A stretch of 64,000 bases of DNA from Siphonodentalium dalli (taxonomy: Eukaryota; Mollusca; Scaphopoda; Gadilida; Siphonodentaliidae): the NCBI GenBank assembly GCA_032622095.1, contig CP136061.1, positions 50,603,762 to 50,667,761 of the forward strand, in the 5' to 3' direction. This document shows, piece after piece, positions 26,401-36,207 of the stretch; the stretch's first letter is position 1; every line of letters begins with the position of its first letter. The notes under the pieces are model-generated. The model ran no database searches. It saw nothing but the letters and a program-made list of their open reading frames with translations, and was not told where the DNA came from. A program made the position numbers and the translations under genes.

Positions 26401-29400
26401 AACAAATATTTATTTTTAGTGGCCTTACCTTCATCTGTTTCATTAGTTCAAACATCTGCTCTGGTGGTAAACTAGCGACAGCCTTAGAAATGGCCTCTGG
26501 TGCTTGTTCTGTGTCCACAGATTCCCCATATGGACTCTGAAATAAATAAATATCAAAACATGTGAAAAGGTAACGAGCATGCATCATGATGCTGTTTAGA
26601 TGAATTTGCCAAATAAAAAATAATCCGTATTTGACATGACAAATCATAATTTTTATTCAGCAAATGGTGTATAGATGTTTTTTATATGGTTTCGTTTATA
26701 AATTATACATCAGCTGAGGAGTAGCAGGTCATGAAAGTCACACTTGTAGTCGATATTAAACTTGATGGTGGATACATTGAACAGAACTCGCAACTCAGTC
26801 AGCTCTTGTAATGTTGCTTATACACATAATAAAAATTACTATGCTCAACAGTAGTGTTGTGCGGTTAACCGAGAAAACAACTCGGTTTCGGTTTTAAAAA
26901 ATACCGACCGAAACCGACCGACGTGATTCTGCCCCATGTTTTTTGTATGTTTATTTTACAATTGAATCGACTTGTTAGTTGATAGTGTTGTCAAATAATC
27001 GACCTCTCTGATCAATTATATATCGGGATGTGTCCATTTCGTCTCAGATATGTGTTGTTATAATATCGTAAGCGTCATTGAGTTGCCAAACGAAACTGAA
27101 ATGAGGAAGCATGTCGTTGTAAAAATGAGAATGCGAACGAAAAGAAATGTTATACCACGTGGGAAATGGTCCAGTAGGTCGTTGACTTTTGTCACCTTTA
27201 TTGTCAACTGTCTTAGAATAAGTGTGCACTTTATTTGAATTGATGGCATGTGCTTGACGAAACATTTCGTTCCGTGCGGAAATAAAGTCGGTAGTTAGAA
27301 CTGCAATTTCTGAAACTTCATTCTCCCGGCTAATCGGTCAATAAAATTGAACTTTTATCTATAATGTTCAACGAAATATTACGAATTTGAGCCGGCCAAT
27401 TGCCGTGTATACATGTATGTGCACTTATCAGTGTCTTGTTGATCGCGGCAGTTATTTTTGCACGTAACGGTATCTCTAACCCACAAACTGAGCGGGAACA
27501 TCAAACGCGTAATTACGTCATCATTGTCGAGGAACTGGGCACATGTCGCACTTGCTACACCGTAACTGATTGATTACCACGGCCTTAATTGTCTTTAAAC
27601 GATATCGGTACCAATATATACACTGTGTACATTCGATAACCGGAAGTGGAATCGGAAAAAGTGGAATATACGGCTCAAAATATACACCAGGGTAAGTGTT
27701 TTGGCTTCTAATTATTCTCTCAGTGCTACAAAAATGTTATGAGATGGTATTTTCCATAGCATATATATTTCCAATCACATAGAGCAGACGAGTTTTATCG
27801 GATGATTTGATGTTGTCGAGAAAAAGAAAGCGAATGTATAGAAACTCACATGTAAATAACGCTCTCTTCCATTTCACTCTGTATGTTCACATATAATAAC
27901 TGATATTTACGTAAGTTTTGCACATGGTGTATTTTCCCACTGCTCTAGCGGTTATATACGTATATAACATGTTGCCAATTTGGCGACACTTGTCACAAAA
28001 TATCGAGTTTTTCCTAGCTTGTTGGTGTACGGCAGTATGCTGGGAAGTGTACAGCAGTATGCGAGTTTAGTCAATAACCAAGTGTACTGCAGCATGTCCT
28101 AAAAGTTGCAATACAAACAATATGGGCGCTTATTGACATAATAATTATTCCTAATGAGGTATGCATGATGAGTAAACACCGCATTGTTTCTCATTTCAGC
28201 CTGAAAGATATCCAACGGTGTGCAAATGCTGTTACTGTGAATACGAGGGAAATAAATTGGCGAAGCTGTTGGGCACTCCACAAGGAAACATCAAAATGAA
28301 AACATTGAAATAAAACAACAATAAACAATCACAGTACTAACAATTTCCATCATTCCCGAGTTTTATCGTGAGCAGGGTCGACGAATTACTGTAAACGAGG
28401 ACAACGCAACTATCCACGTGTCCCGAGCTGACGCTGAACCAAAAGATTTGCCATCCAAGATGATAATTTCAGACAGAACTTTTACCAAATGTAGAAACAT
28501 TTGCTGTTGGTCAACTTCAATCGCGGTCTAAAAACATATTCCCCACTAATATTACTGGTTGGAAATTAAATGAGAACTATTTCAACCTATACGTGATGTA
28601 AAATTTCCAACTAATGATGTGTCAGGTATGAAATTCCAACAATTGTTTTACCAAAATAGGGGTGAGGCACACAAATCCCTGTCCCCACGTCCCTGATGCT
28701 CGTTAAAGCCATACCATGGTCCGGATGATTTTGATGGGAACTGTATCAAAAATGTAGCATTACTTTTTAAATAAATAACTTAGTTGTAACCCCAACAAAT
28801 TGTCCAACCAAAATTTAATGTTAAAATGGCTTTTACAACAGTAATTCAGCCATCAGTCATATTTTAGACAGTAAACTGAAATCGACTACTGATTTTGTTT
28901 TCTAACAACAGTTTAAGTGAGTTTAGTTGGAATATTTCGACAATTAGAGGCATGTTTTTTGCTACTGGTTTATACATGTACCTATATTTGTCGAAATATT
29001 CAAACTAAACCACAATTAGACTATGGTTGGAAAAATATATATATTGAGCTATTCTCTTGGTTTGAAATTTTGGTGTTCAAGGGGGTGAGGTAAATAAAAT
29101 AAACGAATCCACGTTCCTGGATATGTGTTGAAATAAGAGACAATCCTTCTGTCAGTCAATCCCAACATGGTCAATCCCGTACATGCATGAGCATACTCGT
29201 GACTATGAATTGAGAGGTAAAAGAATAAATACTATCAAATGGAAACACTGCATTTGTGTATCAGTTTTTACATAGCGTTTCGTGTTTATTCAGACTTGAT
29301 CGCCATTTGTAACATTTCGTACATCTGCACCGGTATCGTGAGTTAGTGCACCCCCTTCTTGTGGTCTTCCATATTGAATTTGGTGGAAAACGTCCTAGAA

Positions 29401-32400
29401 CAAACATCATAAGGGAATTCTGGTGCATCTGCATGGCATGTTTTGTTGTGTCTATTCAAGACCCCGGTGCGTTGTATTTTTGTTTTTACATCTTTTACAT
29501 TGGTCGATGGCGATTCCAGCATGTGACCCCTTGAGATAACGTAACTTTGGCGGTTGGCACAACTCCTTACCACATACGTTGTACGTGTGCTCGACTGATT
29601 TATCATGCAGCTTTAGTGCAAACAGCCTGCTGAAAGATCTGCCACAATAGTCACACAAGTGGGAGCTTCGTCGTTCTTTATCTTGATCCGGATTATCTGC
29701 TGCGATTGGTGGTGTATGTATTTTTACGTGTCGTCTCAGATTATACAGTCTGGTTGTGCTTTTCGTACATTCTGATAGCATGTTATATCTTGTTATACAT
29801 ACATACAAATGCATGCAGTCGCGCACACTGCAATCCCAATCCCACCCCAACAAACACGAACATATAGTAATTATATCATTTCTTTCACATTCTGGTGTCA
29901 GACACATCTTTCTGTGAGAATCGGCAGTGGTCAGATCATCTAATAACCAGTCGCATCCCAATGCATTCACCTCATTTGTGCCACAAAGTCTTATTAATCA
30001 TGGAAAAAACGAATTATTTATATGTGCAAATAGAGCAATCTTGTGCTCAAATATGTTCAAAATCCACATCACTCGCGTTAGTGAGAAGTTCAATACCCAG
30101 ATACATGCACAAATCAGTGCGCAATGCCTAGATTTGTGTTTTTAAAACATGATGCCGTACACCGAACTCGCATACTGCAGTACAGTTGTCCACTGGCTAC
30201 ATTAGGCATACTGCCGTACACCTGGCTTTTTTTAAATCGGATTTTTCGCCAAGAAACTGCCTTATTGATAGCAGATACGTTCTATATAACGCAGATCAAA
30301 TCATCATATGTTATTATACCCATTTGTTTGTTAGATTTATGCGCTATTCTATTTTTTCTCATTTTTTGAACAAAATTAGGCGATGACTTTTCGTGCGAGT
30401 ATTCGCCTAAATTATTAATTGATGAATGAACCTTTCAATTTATGTCAAAGTGACAATAACTACCATTAACTACAACATATCGGCCATGCTCATGCGGAGT
30501 TTCGTATTTGGAAAGTGTCAAAGTCTATGTGAAAGAGCCTGATATCTGCACCCAGTGTAGCATAAAAACACTCGGGATGCTAACTGCTTCCGGTGTCGTA
30601 TGTACACAGTGATATAAGTCGCACGGGACTTCATCTTGTATGCATGAAACGTCGCTGTATTTGCGTTTCCCTTTTATGTTTTGATTTTGGTATGGTGGAA
30701 ATATTTGTGTATATTCGGAAAAAAGTTTGAGTCAGCGTCTGGAAATATGGTCAGTCGGGCACTACTATTTTGTGTTTGCTTAAACTTTATGGTTCAATAT
30801 ATGACTTTTATCTCACATTCTCATTAAAGTTCATGATTGTGCAACAGAGCAAGCTGTTCCCCAACTTATTATGACCCTCTGTAACTGGTAGTGCCTGTTT
30901 TGTCCAGTTGTGTTGGACTAATTGCTATTATGTTAAGTGATTGCTTACTAAAACCGAAACCGAAACCGAGGTTTTTTTACCGAAAAAAAACGAAACCGAA
31001 ACATAAATTCTAAAACCTCACAACACTACTCAACAGTCAATTCTGCCTTATTAAAGTAATTATATATAAAATGGAGTGAATCTAGTTATTACCTCATACA
31101 CTGGGCCACCGAGAGCATTACGCATGCTGCCCATTTCATCTTTCTGTTCCCCGGCTGCGACGCCGACCCTCAGAGGGCGTCCATTGAAGTCATAATTGTT
31201 GAGATTACGCATGGCACTTTGAGCTGTCTCGAGATCTTGATATTCACAGAAGCCATATCCCTTTGGCTTGCCAGTTTCTCTGTCATAAACTAACCTGAAA
31301 TACAGAGCATTATTCATGATTAAAGGTATTCCCATGAAACAATGAGCTTAAAGACATATTATGTGCTTATTTAATTTCGCTACTTCAAACTGATATTTTA
31401 TGACTAAGCTGCTACTAATACACCCATTTGAAGAATGTATCGTTAAACAATTATTAACAAAAACTGAAACAGAAATGGATGTGCCCCTCCCATAACACAC
31501 GACATCTGAACTACGCAAACAAGTAAGAAATAGTCCATCATCCGTCCTGATTACTCCTGATTCCAGAATTAATCACCGATTTACAAATGAGAATGATTTT
31601 GAAGTCCCATATTTGATATATGCGGTATTTTGGTGAAGTCACAAGTCAAGTGTCAAAACATCAACAAACCAGCTGGTAGGCAGAAAGATGGAATCGCAGT
31701 GCATTCTCATAGAAGATATGAATCATATGATCGGGTGTTTGATAATCTATGAATAAAAAACAAATTCAGGAAATAGTTGTGTTATTGGATGGTATAATAG
31801 ACTCGCACATGTTCAGAAAATGTTTGAGTTTCTACTCCCGTTTCTCAAGGGCAAAGGGTGTCAAGACATTCAACCTAGGGTAAACGGGTGAGGCAGTGCC
31901 ATGTTTTTCTGCCCATGATATAATTCAGATTCTGCGGTGAAGCATTTATGATAGAGCAAAAGCTAACGACTAATCAGTCAACTAATATTTTAGTGATAAA
32001 TACTTTGTTCATAGAGTTAAAATAGTCTATTAAATGAGAAATTTAATTAATGTTTCCATTACCCAACATGCTGTTCAATCAAAACAGAATATTCGAATAT
32101 TATTATAAATTTCAACTTTGAAACCAATAAACAAATATACTTGTCACAAAAAGACTTACTCGGGTAATTGTTTAAGTATGGAACAGTACAGAGCGTTTAT
32201 TGTTAGCTTGTTGCCGATAACGCTTGATATCATATGCATAAAGAGCGATTATCTCACTTTTTGTGAGAACGAATTGGAAAATTGATGACGACCATTTTGT
32301 CACCAAAGTATAGATATAAGGCTTTGGAAGTTCAAATGGCACTAGGTGAATTAAACTAGTCCCCGATCGAACAAAATATGGGGTATTTACTCATGCATAA

Positions 32401-35400
32401 TACATGTCATATATTTGGCTCATTTCAATATCAATCAGTCATCTGCGTGTAACGGAACAATACACACACTGAAATCTAGACAAAATTATATTCGGCGTTA
32501 TGCGAATTAATGACACTTTAAATTAACGCATATAAATGGAGAATTCAACAACAAATACAACTGAATACATAAACTAGATGATGCTTGGTTTGTATATATA
32601 TTGGATTATCCGAGCGAAGTTACCAAATACAAAACAATAACAACCGCAGTAATATGATCTAATATTATGACCACGTGTCGAACAAACCTCCAAATTGTCA
32701 CTATAACTCGTTATGTTCATATCCACGCCAGTTTTTGTTTTACAAACAAATAATGTAATATGTTCTTGTGTCAATTTAAGAAATTTACAATAAATATTTC
32801 ACGTATAAGACGAAAGTATAGCATATTTTGTGAGACGTCATTGTGTGTTCATGTGCTAATCTATACACAGCTGGCCGCTGTTTATATCGTTTGTGCCTAC
32901 CAGCAATAATAGCACGTGTTCGCGTGACGTCATTGTTTGTATACAAAAATATCGCCTATACATGTATACATATGACAGAATGACATTGTGTACTAGAAAT
33001 TTTGATACAAAATTCATTAAATTACCTGCTTTGAGCAAGTTTATTCATTGTGCACCCCTGTGGAGTGATTCACATCACTTTTATCTTGCTTTCAATGAAA
33101 ATGTAAAAACAAGTTTTTTTTCTGTTAAAGATGGTCTTCCTAAACACATTTTATATAGTTTCCGGGGATAAAAAATAAATATCAGCCGAAGACACCTGTG
33201 CGGAATTGCTTCTATTATTTAATATTGATATTTTCTTATATGACGTGATCATCTGACATCAAGTGGGACATTTTTCCGTTGCTATTTTTAGATAGTTATT
33301 CCACATGGTACGCTCCAAACAAACACGAGCTGTAAAATGTCTCTAGTTTATTATACAAGAAAATTTTAAATAAAATAAAAATTAATTGATAGAAGCATTT
33401 TCAGACAGGAGTCTTAGATTCATATTTATTATTTTCTACCCAGGAAACTATACTAGTAATAAACTTGTTATAGGAAGAGATAGACCATCTTTAAGCCACA
33501 GGTGTGTGTGACAAATCAATATTCAACTTGAATACAAAAACATAAAGTGCAACATCAACATATGCTCTGACTGCAGTTAGGACACTGTTAGGTGCATAAA
33601 TGTATACGAATATCTTTATAACTTATTACAGCATTTTTGTTGTTATGGGAAGATCACTCTTGTTTGGTATGATTGGCAAAACTTTATAAACCCGAAGTAT
33701 CTGCACTCAGTTTATGGAATGTATGCGACTTGTCATTGTTAAATGACAACATTTGTGGATCCTCAGCATTTGTTTTCCAGATCTCAATATAATATATAAA
33801 CTTGGCAAGTGAAATTCATCACACACATGAAATGTGCTGAAAACAGCCACCACCGATGTGTCAAATCTCATCCAATGCCAATGTGCACTTCCATTTCAAT
33901 AAGTACATAACATATTTATAATGGTCCGGATATTGAATGATCCAGTCAAGTTGATTCTGGCTCTAATTACGTCGTTTGAATAACAGCAAACAGAAAGTTT
34001 GTATAATAGTTTTGATTTTAATGCATACAACTTAGATTCATCATTCAAGATGGCAATGAAGTATTTTTAATTACATGCCCATTTCTTATTCTATTGTCAG
34101 ACCAATGAGTATATTCATATATCATATAGGACACTATTTTGTGACAATTCTAGTTACAGATGTACGATCTGACTCAAATTGATCAGACAAATGGTTATTA
34201 TCAGAGATCCTGATAGATTTTTTTTTCACAGTTAGTCTGAGCGACCAAACCCTTTAAAAGGTTCCATAAATAGGGTTAGATTAGTCGCTGTCATGGTTAT
34301 GGTAGATACACTTACCTGAATGTAGACACAGGACCTGCTTGCTCAAAAATATCTTTAAGGGCCTCCTCTGTAGCCTCATATGGAATGTTTCCAACTGAAA
34401 CATAAAAGCATTTTAAGTAACACCTGAACTGGCGGTGAGACTGTCCCAGTGGGATAAATGTAGGGTCCGGCAATTATGTCAGATTTGATATTTGATATGG
34501 TCTCAAAATTTTATTCAAATTTGGTTCAAAATTTCTCCTCAATTCTCAATTCATATTTCAGATACATTTCGCCAGATTCAGAAAATTATTGCAGGTAAAG
34601 TGTGCAGAGAACTAATTTTGCCTAAATTTAATAATAACTTCAAAAGATGAGACCGTGTACTAATTTGTACCAATGCAAGCTGATTTTGAGAATATGTGTC
34701 AAACAGACTTACTAGTAACCATTCAACTAGGATTAACATCTTCCGAATCCCGGACATTTCCCCACTGGACATTTCCCCACTTTCAAAAGCGGACATTTCC
34801 CCACACAGACTTATATATGTACCCACTCGGACATTTGCCCACCGGACATTTCCCCACCCTGCTAATAAAAAGCTTTACGCTACACCCTTTATCGCAGACA
34901 CCAAGAATGTTTTGACTGGTCAGTGAGGCCAACTCAACGAGTCAAGCGATGTCAACTCAGCCGATGTAATGTTTTGACAAATATGAAAGCGTGTTTTGAC
35001 AAACACGAAAGAGGAAAGTCTGCAACCGAGAAAAGATGGTCCAAATAGTCAGACAAGTTAGCAGACTATCCACTAACAGGACGTGTGGCAGCTGGCAAAA
35101 CTGAGACGGTGAAGATAACGAGGGAAAACGCCCGATGAACCCAGCACAATCAAGGAAATTCCAGTTTTGCCATTTCTCATCTACAACCACAAAGAGGCGA
35201 GCACAACGACACATGTATCATGGTGTTTGCTACAGATTAGGGACTATATACAGTTCTTGGCAGATACAGATGAGTTGTTCATGGATCATGGGGTTGTTGT
35301 GGGTAAGTGAGTAAGTGGGTAAATGTCTGGTGGGGAAATGTCCCCTTTGCCAATTTCAGAGTGGGTGGGAAAATGTCCGGTGGGGAAATGTCCGGTTACC

Positions 35401-36207
35401 ACATCTTCCAGTAATCAGCGCAGGGGTCGATATAATTTTTAAAATTTGGATAGCATTTTGCAGTACTGGGTACATTATATATAGCATTCCCTACCAATAC
35501 ATGTAATTTCATTGTAAATTGGTGAGCAGAAATTGAAAATTGAATTGCGATGCAACTCCTGTTAAATCGAGCCCTGCAGTAAGTTTTTTCTCTGCTTTTA
35601 ACATCGCCACTCGCCACCGGGATTACAAAATAGTGATGACGTCATATAGGTAGACACAATTAAATCTGACTCTGATTCCGTGTTTTTAATTAAGTCTACT
35701 CATTTGACGTCATATGAGGATTTACGACGGAGATAGCCGACAACCGTTGAGGGTATTATTTATTTATTTATCGGCTTATTTATTACGCGATTGTTATGGG
35801 ACTTGGATCATTGTGATCATAATAGCCTAGGGCCCGTAGGGGTGGCTTTCCGATAGTGTTTTGTTGTATTCATCAGGATAGCAATCCTTTAATTAAATTC
35901 AAACTCAAATATTCCTAATACTTGAGGGGCGAATTCTACTCAATAACCCGTCTAACAATTATGTATTTCGCAGTTTGTGTGATATGCCGACAGGAATCTT
36001 GAACTTCGAATAGGTCGAAATTAGGAAATATAAAATTTCGGTAATAATTTATGGGACTAACAATGTGTTCATATAAATTAACAACCATGTAACACATATT
36101 GGTAGCATACCAAAAACTGATCTACAAGCTCTTTCTGCTGCACTCAAGCTCCCTAAAGTCCCCACAGCGGCATTTTGCTGCCCAGACGAAGTCATCACGT
36201 TAGACAT
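14292..36207 (-). CDS. CSTF2: Cleavage stimulation factor subunit 2 (CstF-64), 11 coding exons
   Basis: Nuclear RNA-binding subunit of the CstF complex. It recognises U/GU-rich sequence downstream of poly(A) sites and bridges to CstF-77/symplekin and the cleavage machinery. I joined eleven GT/AG exons in phase to 1,314 nt, or 437 residues. The RRM covers about residues 29-105, with RNP2 VFVGNI split over exons 1-2 and RNP1 KGYGFCEY at 70-77. The hinge (about 127-205) contains [15 protein letters not shown] and [17 protein letters not shown] Met/Gln/Gly/Pro-rich linker covers about 240-350. The C-terminal domain (about 393-437) contains [20 protein letters not shown]. Vertebrate CSTF2 is about 577 residues; this form is shorter because the linker is reduced and no MEAR(A/G) repeats are seen. 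The start ATG (36207-36205) is in AAAATGT context. No poly(A) site was fixed. Exon joins are from consensus splice sites and family similarity, not transcripts. Confidence 0.95.
14813..15910. mobile_element. Non-autonomous hAT-type element (1,098 bp)
   Basis: Ends CAGGCCTCAGC/GCTGAGGCCTG are flanked by an exact 8-bp duplication GTAATAAA (14805-14812 and 15911-15918). The 8-bp duplication and CAG terminus are hAT features. The left part has repeats of GGGAGACTT with short hairpins. The right part has an analogous series of GGCGACTT, GGCGAAGTC and GGCGACA. No transposase is recognisable. It lies in CSTF2 intron 10. Confidence 0.88.
16052..16135 (-). CDS. CSTF2: CSTF2 coding exon 10
   Basis: 28 codons, [16 protein letters not shown] through SSQDQEK. 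Acceptor CTTTTCAG, donor AAG|GTAATA. The acceptor and the first part of this exon are partly duplicated just upstream (about 16177-16248), giving a second near-identical CTTTTCAG. Confidence 0.93.
16105..16248. repeat. Partial tandem duplication over a CSTF2 splice acceptor
   Basis: Two copies of about 70 bp: 16105-16176 and 16177-16248. Each contains CTTATATTTCCAGCTGTC, CTGAAAAGATTAATTGGTAA and GATACCTCCAAAACAT. They differ by a few substitutions and a 5-bp indel. On the minus strand each supplies a CTTTTCAG acceptor. Only the inner one continues into the complete exon 10. Confidence 0.9.
16991..17265 (-). CDS. CSTF2: CSTF2 coding exon 9 (Met/Gln/Gly repeats)
   Basis: 275 nt. Short degenerate repeats of NQMG, QMGQ and PMGH type make a Met/Gln/Gly-rich tract of about 70 residues. 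It ends in the conserved-looking [17 protein letters not shown]. Acceptor CTTACAG, donor CAG|GTATGTT. It occupies the place of the proline/glycine-rich and MEAR(A/G)-repeat regions of vertebrate CSTF2. Confidence 0.92.
17951..18076. mobile_element. piggyBac-type MITE (126 bp) in CSTF2 intron 8
   Basis: Flanked by TTAA on both sides. Ends CCCTTTCATGACAGGAGC and GCTCCAGTCATGGAAGGG are inverted with one or two mismatches. The internal CCTGTGCCAGTGCATTCTCT matches the larger 2168-2549 element, and the palindromic TATATATGC part is eroded. Confidence 0.87.
18160..18480. repeat. Dispersed repeat adjacent to piggyBac-type MITE (copy 1)
   Basis: Shares ATAATCACATTTTAGCAAG, GCACTAAATTTGATTTGAGC-like and other blocks with 25985-26240. 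Both copies sit directly beside a small TTAA-flanked MITE, so the pair may have travelled as a unit or share a target preference. No coding potential. Confidence 0.7.
18501..18620 (-). CDS. CSTF2: CSTF2 coding exon 8 (Met/Gly/Pro-rich)
   Basis: 120 nt encoding [18 protein letters not shown] through RGSMPQ. Acceptor TTTTACAG, donor AAG|GTGACT. It is part of the low-complexity linker. Its flanking introns carry a piggyBac-type MITE and long tandem repeats. Confidence 0.9.
19850..21415. repeat. Degenerate tandem repeats (about 170-200 bp) in CSTF2 intron 7
   Basis: Repeated blocks in fixed order: ATTCTAAGTCGAAAAAGGG, CATAACTCTGGTGA, GGCGGACGGAACC, ATTCGAACTTGACCTGTAT, ACATACCAACTTTGGTTCAG, CTGGAGTTATCGGTCGGAAA. 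The copies are diverged, and two end in GACGGACGGACAGACGA-type runs. No supported gene. Confidence 0.85.
22883..22978. mobile_element. Near-perfect hairpin MITE (96 bp)
   Basis: Arms of about 44 bp, GTGAAATACGCCGATATAGT on the left with its exact complement on the right, around a loop of about 8 nt (CACAACCT). Ends GAGCATG/CATGCTC are flanked by TA, compatible with a mariner-type target. It lies in CSTF2 intron 7, on the side nearest exon 7. Confidence 0.8.
23058..23190. mobile_element. Tc1/mariner-type MITE (133 bp)
   Basis: Ends AAGGGAAACTGTGCCTAAAT and ATTTAGGCACAGTCTCCCTT, flanked by TA. The inner CCTAAATCCAGCC and ATTCATTTGTTGCATAT blocks are shared with the 7659-8004 element. It ends about 30 bp from CSTF2 exon 7. 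Confidence 0.8.
23221..23254 (-). CDS. CSTF2: CSTF2 coding exon 7 (34 nt)
   Basis: Small exon encoding [11 protein letters not shown] plus one base. Acceptor TTTTTCAG, donor AAG|GTAAGTT. The phase fits both neighbours. It could be skipped only with a frame change, because 34 nt is not a multiple of three. Confidence 0.82.
24276..25048. other. Unassigned CpG-richer island with long overlapping ORFs
   Basis: Within CSTF2 intron 6, this stretch has more CpG than its surroundings. It has open frames on both strands: 216 codons minus at 25024-24374 and 98 codons plus at 24752-25048. I recognise no domain in any frame. The right side ends CATGGAAGGGTTAA, like the right end of the piggyBac-type MITEs, so it may be part of an undetected element. 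Treat as non-coding until transcripts show otherwise. Confidence 0.35.
25142..25222 (-). CDS. CSTF2: CSTF2 coding exon 6
   Basis: 27 codons, [15 protein letters not shown] onward, ending TVQQQ. Acceptor TTCTTCAG, donor CAG|GTATCA. The MLHR motif continues the hinge end (ILHRQT in vertebrates); the remainder is linker. Confidence 0.9.
25567..25686 (-). CDS. CSTF2: CSTF2 coding exon 5 (hinge)
   Basis: 40 codons from [14 protein letters not shown] through [17 protein letters not shown]. Acceptor TTTACAG, donor TTG|GTAATC. This is the second half of the hinge domain, co-linear with animal orthologues. Confidence 0.96.
25835..25980. mobile_element. piggyBac-type MITE (146 bp) in CSTF2 intron 5/4 region
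   Basis: TTAA at 25831-25834 and 25981-25984. Ends CCCTCCAATGAC and GTCATGAAAGGG are imperfectly inverted. The internal CCTGTGCCAATGCAT and TATATATGAGAATACATTGG form the same hairpin as the 2168-2549 element. Confidence 0.85.
25985..26240. repeat. Dispersed repeat adjacent to piggyBac-type MITE (copy 2)
   Basis: Partner of 18160-18480, with shared blocks TGCACTAAATTTGATT, TTAATAAATTTTGAATAGAA and ACATAATCACATTTTAGCAA. It begins immediately after the right TTAA of the preceding MITE. Confidence 0.7.
26429..26536 (-). CDS. CSTF2: CSTF2 coding exon 4 (hinge)
   Basis: 36 codons from SPYGESVD to MKQMK. Acceptor TTTCAG, donor AAG|GTAAGG. It contains [15 protein letters not shown], a near-invariant hinge signature that in the family contacts CstF-77/symplekin. 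Confidence 0.96.
26852..31028. mobile_element. hAT-type element, 4,177 bp, in CSTF2 intron 3
   Basis: Ends TAGTGTTGTGCGGTT and (complement) TAGTGTTGTGAGGTT, with an exact 8-bp duplication CTCAACAG (26844-26851 and 31029-31036). Both sub-terminal regions are rich in TCGGTTTCGGTTT, a typical hAT-like arrangement of repeated binding-type motifs. No intact transposase is visible. The interior holds a broken C2H2 zinc-finger reading frame and a secondary inverted repeat, GTGTACGGCAGTATGC near 28028 with its complement near 30213. Confidence 0.88.
29343..29970 (-). pseudogene. C2H2 zinc-finger protein fragment, frameshifted
   Basis: Minus-strand frames contain about five degenerate C2H2 fingers in order. 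One is LRRHVKIH, whose first cysteines are displaced. Then come a good [17 protein letters not shown] finger, an eroded NVCGKELC finger, a CKRC...H finger cut by a frameshift near 29455-29465, and a last [17 protein letters not shown] finger ending before a stop. Upstream sequence lacks a convincing start or KRAB/BTB-type domain. It lies within the 4.2-kb hAT element and could be captured host sequence. Inferred non-functional because of the frame change. Confidence 0.6.
31093..31294 (-). CDS. CSTF2: CSTF2 coding exon 3 (RRM, RNP1)
   Basis: 202 nt encoding [20 protein letters not shown] through to GGPVYE. It holds RNP1 and the second half of the RRM fold, then the short linker into the hinge. 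The acceptor TTTCAG|G completes an Arg codon from exon 2; the donor is GAG|GTAATA. The upstream intron (31295-34315) is unassigned. The intron on its 3' side contains the 4.2-kb hAT element. Confidence 0.96.
34316..34394 (-). CDS. CSTF2: CSTF2 coding exon 2 (RRM)
   Basis: 79 nt from the acceptor TTTCAG to the donor CAG|GTAAG. It encodes [19 protein letters not shown], then AGPVSTF. This completes RNP2 and the first RRM helix. The match to animal CstF-64 is very close. Confidence 0.95.
34745..35400. mobile_element. Mutator-type (MULE) non-autonomous element, 656 bp
   Basis: Exact 9-bp duplication ACATCTTCC (34736-34744 and 35401-35409), the length used by Mutator-like elements. Both terminal regions are tandem repeats of CGGACATTTCCCCAC, inverted between ends. 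The interior has no recognisable ORF. Located in CSTF2 intron 1. Confidence 0.85.
36111..36207 (-). CDS. CSTF2: CSTF2 coding exon 1
   Basis: 32 codons plus one base. It encodes a short variable N-terminus ([11 protein letters not shown]...) and the first RRM strand up to SVF. Donor G|GTATGC. The N-terminus is not conserved with vertebrate CSTF2, so the start rests on frame continuity and on its being the most upstream ATG of this exon. Confidence 0.85.
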
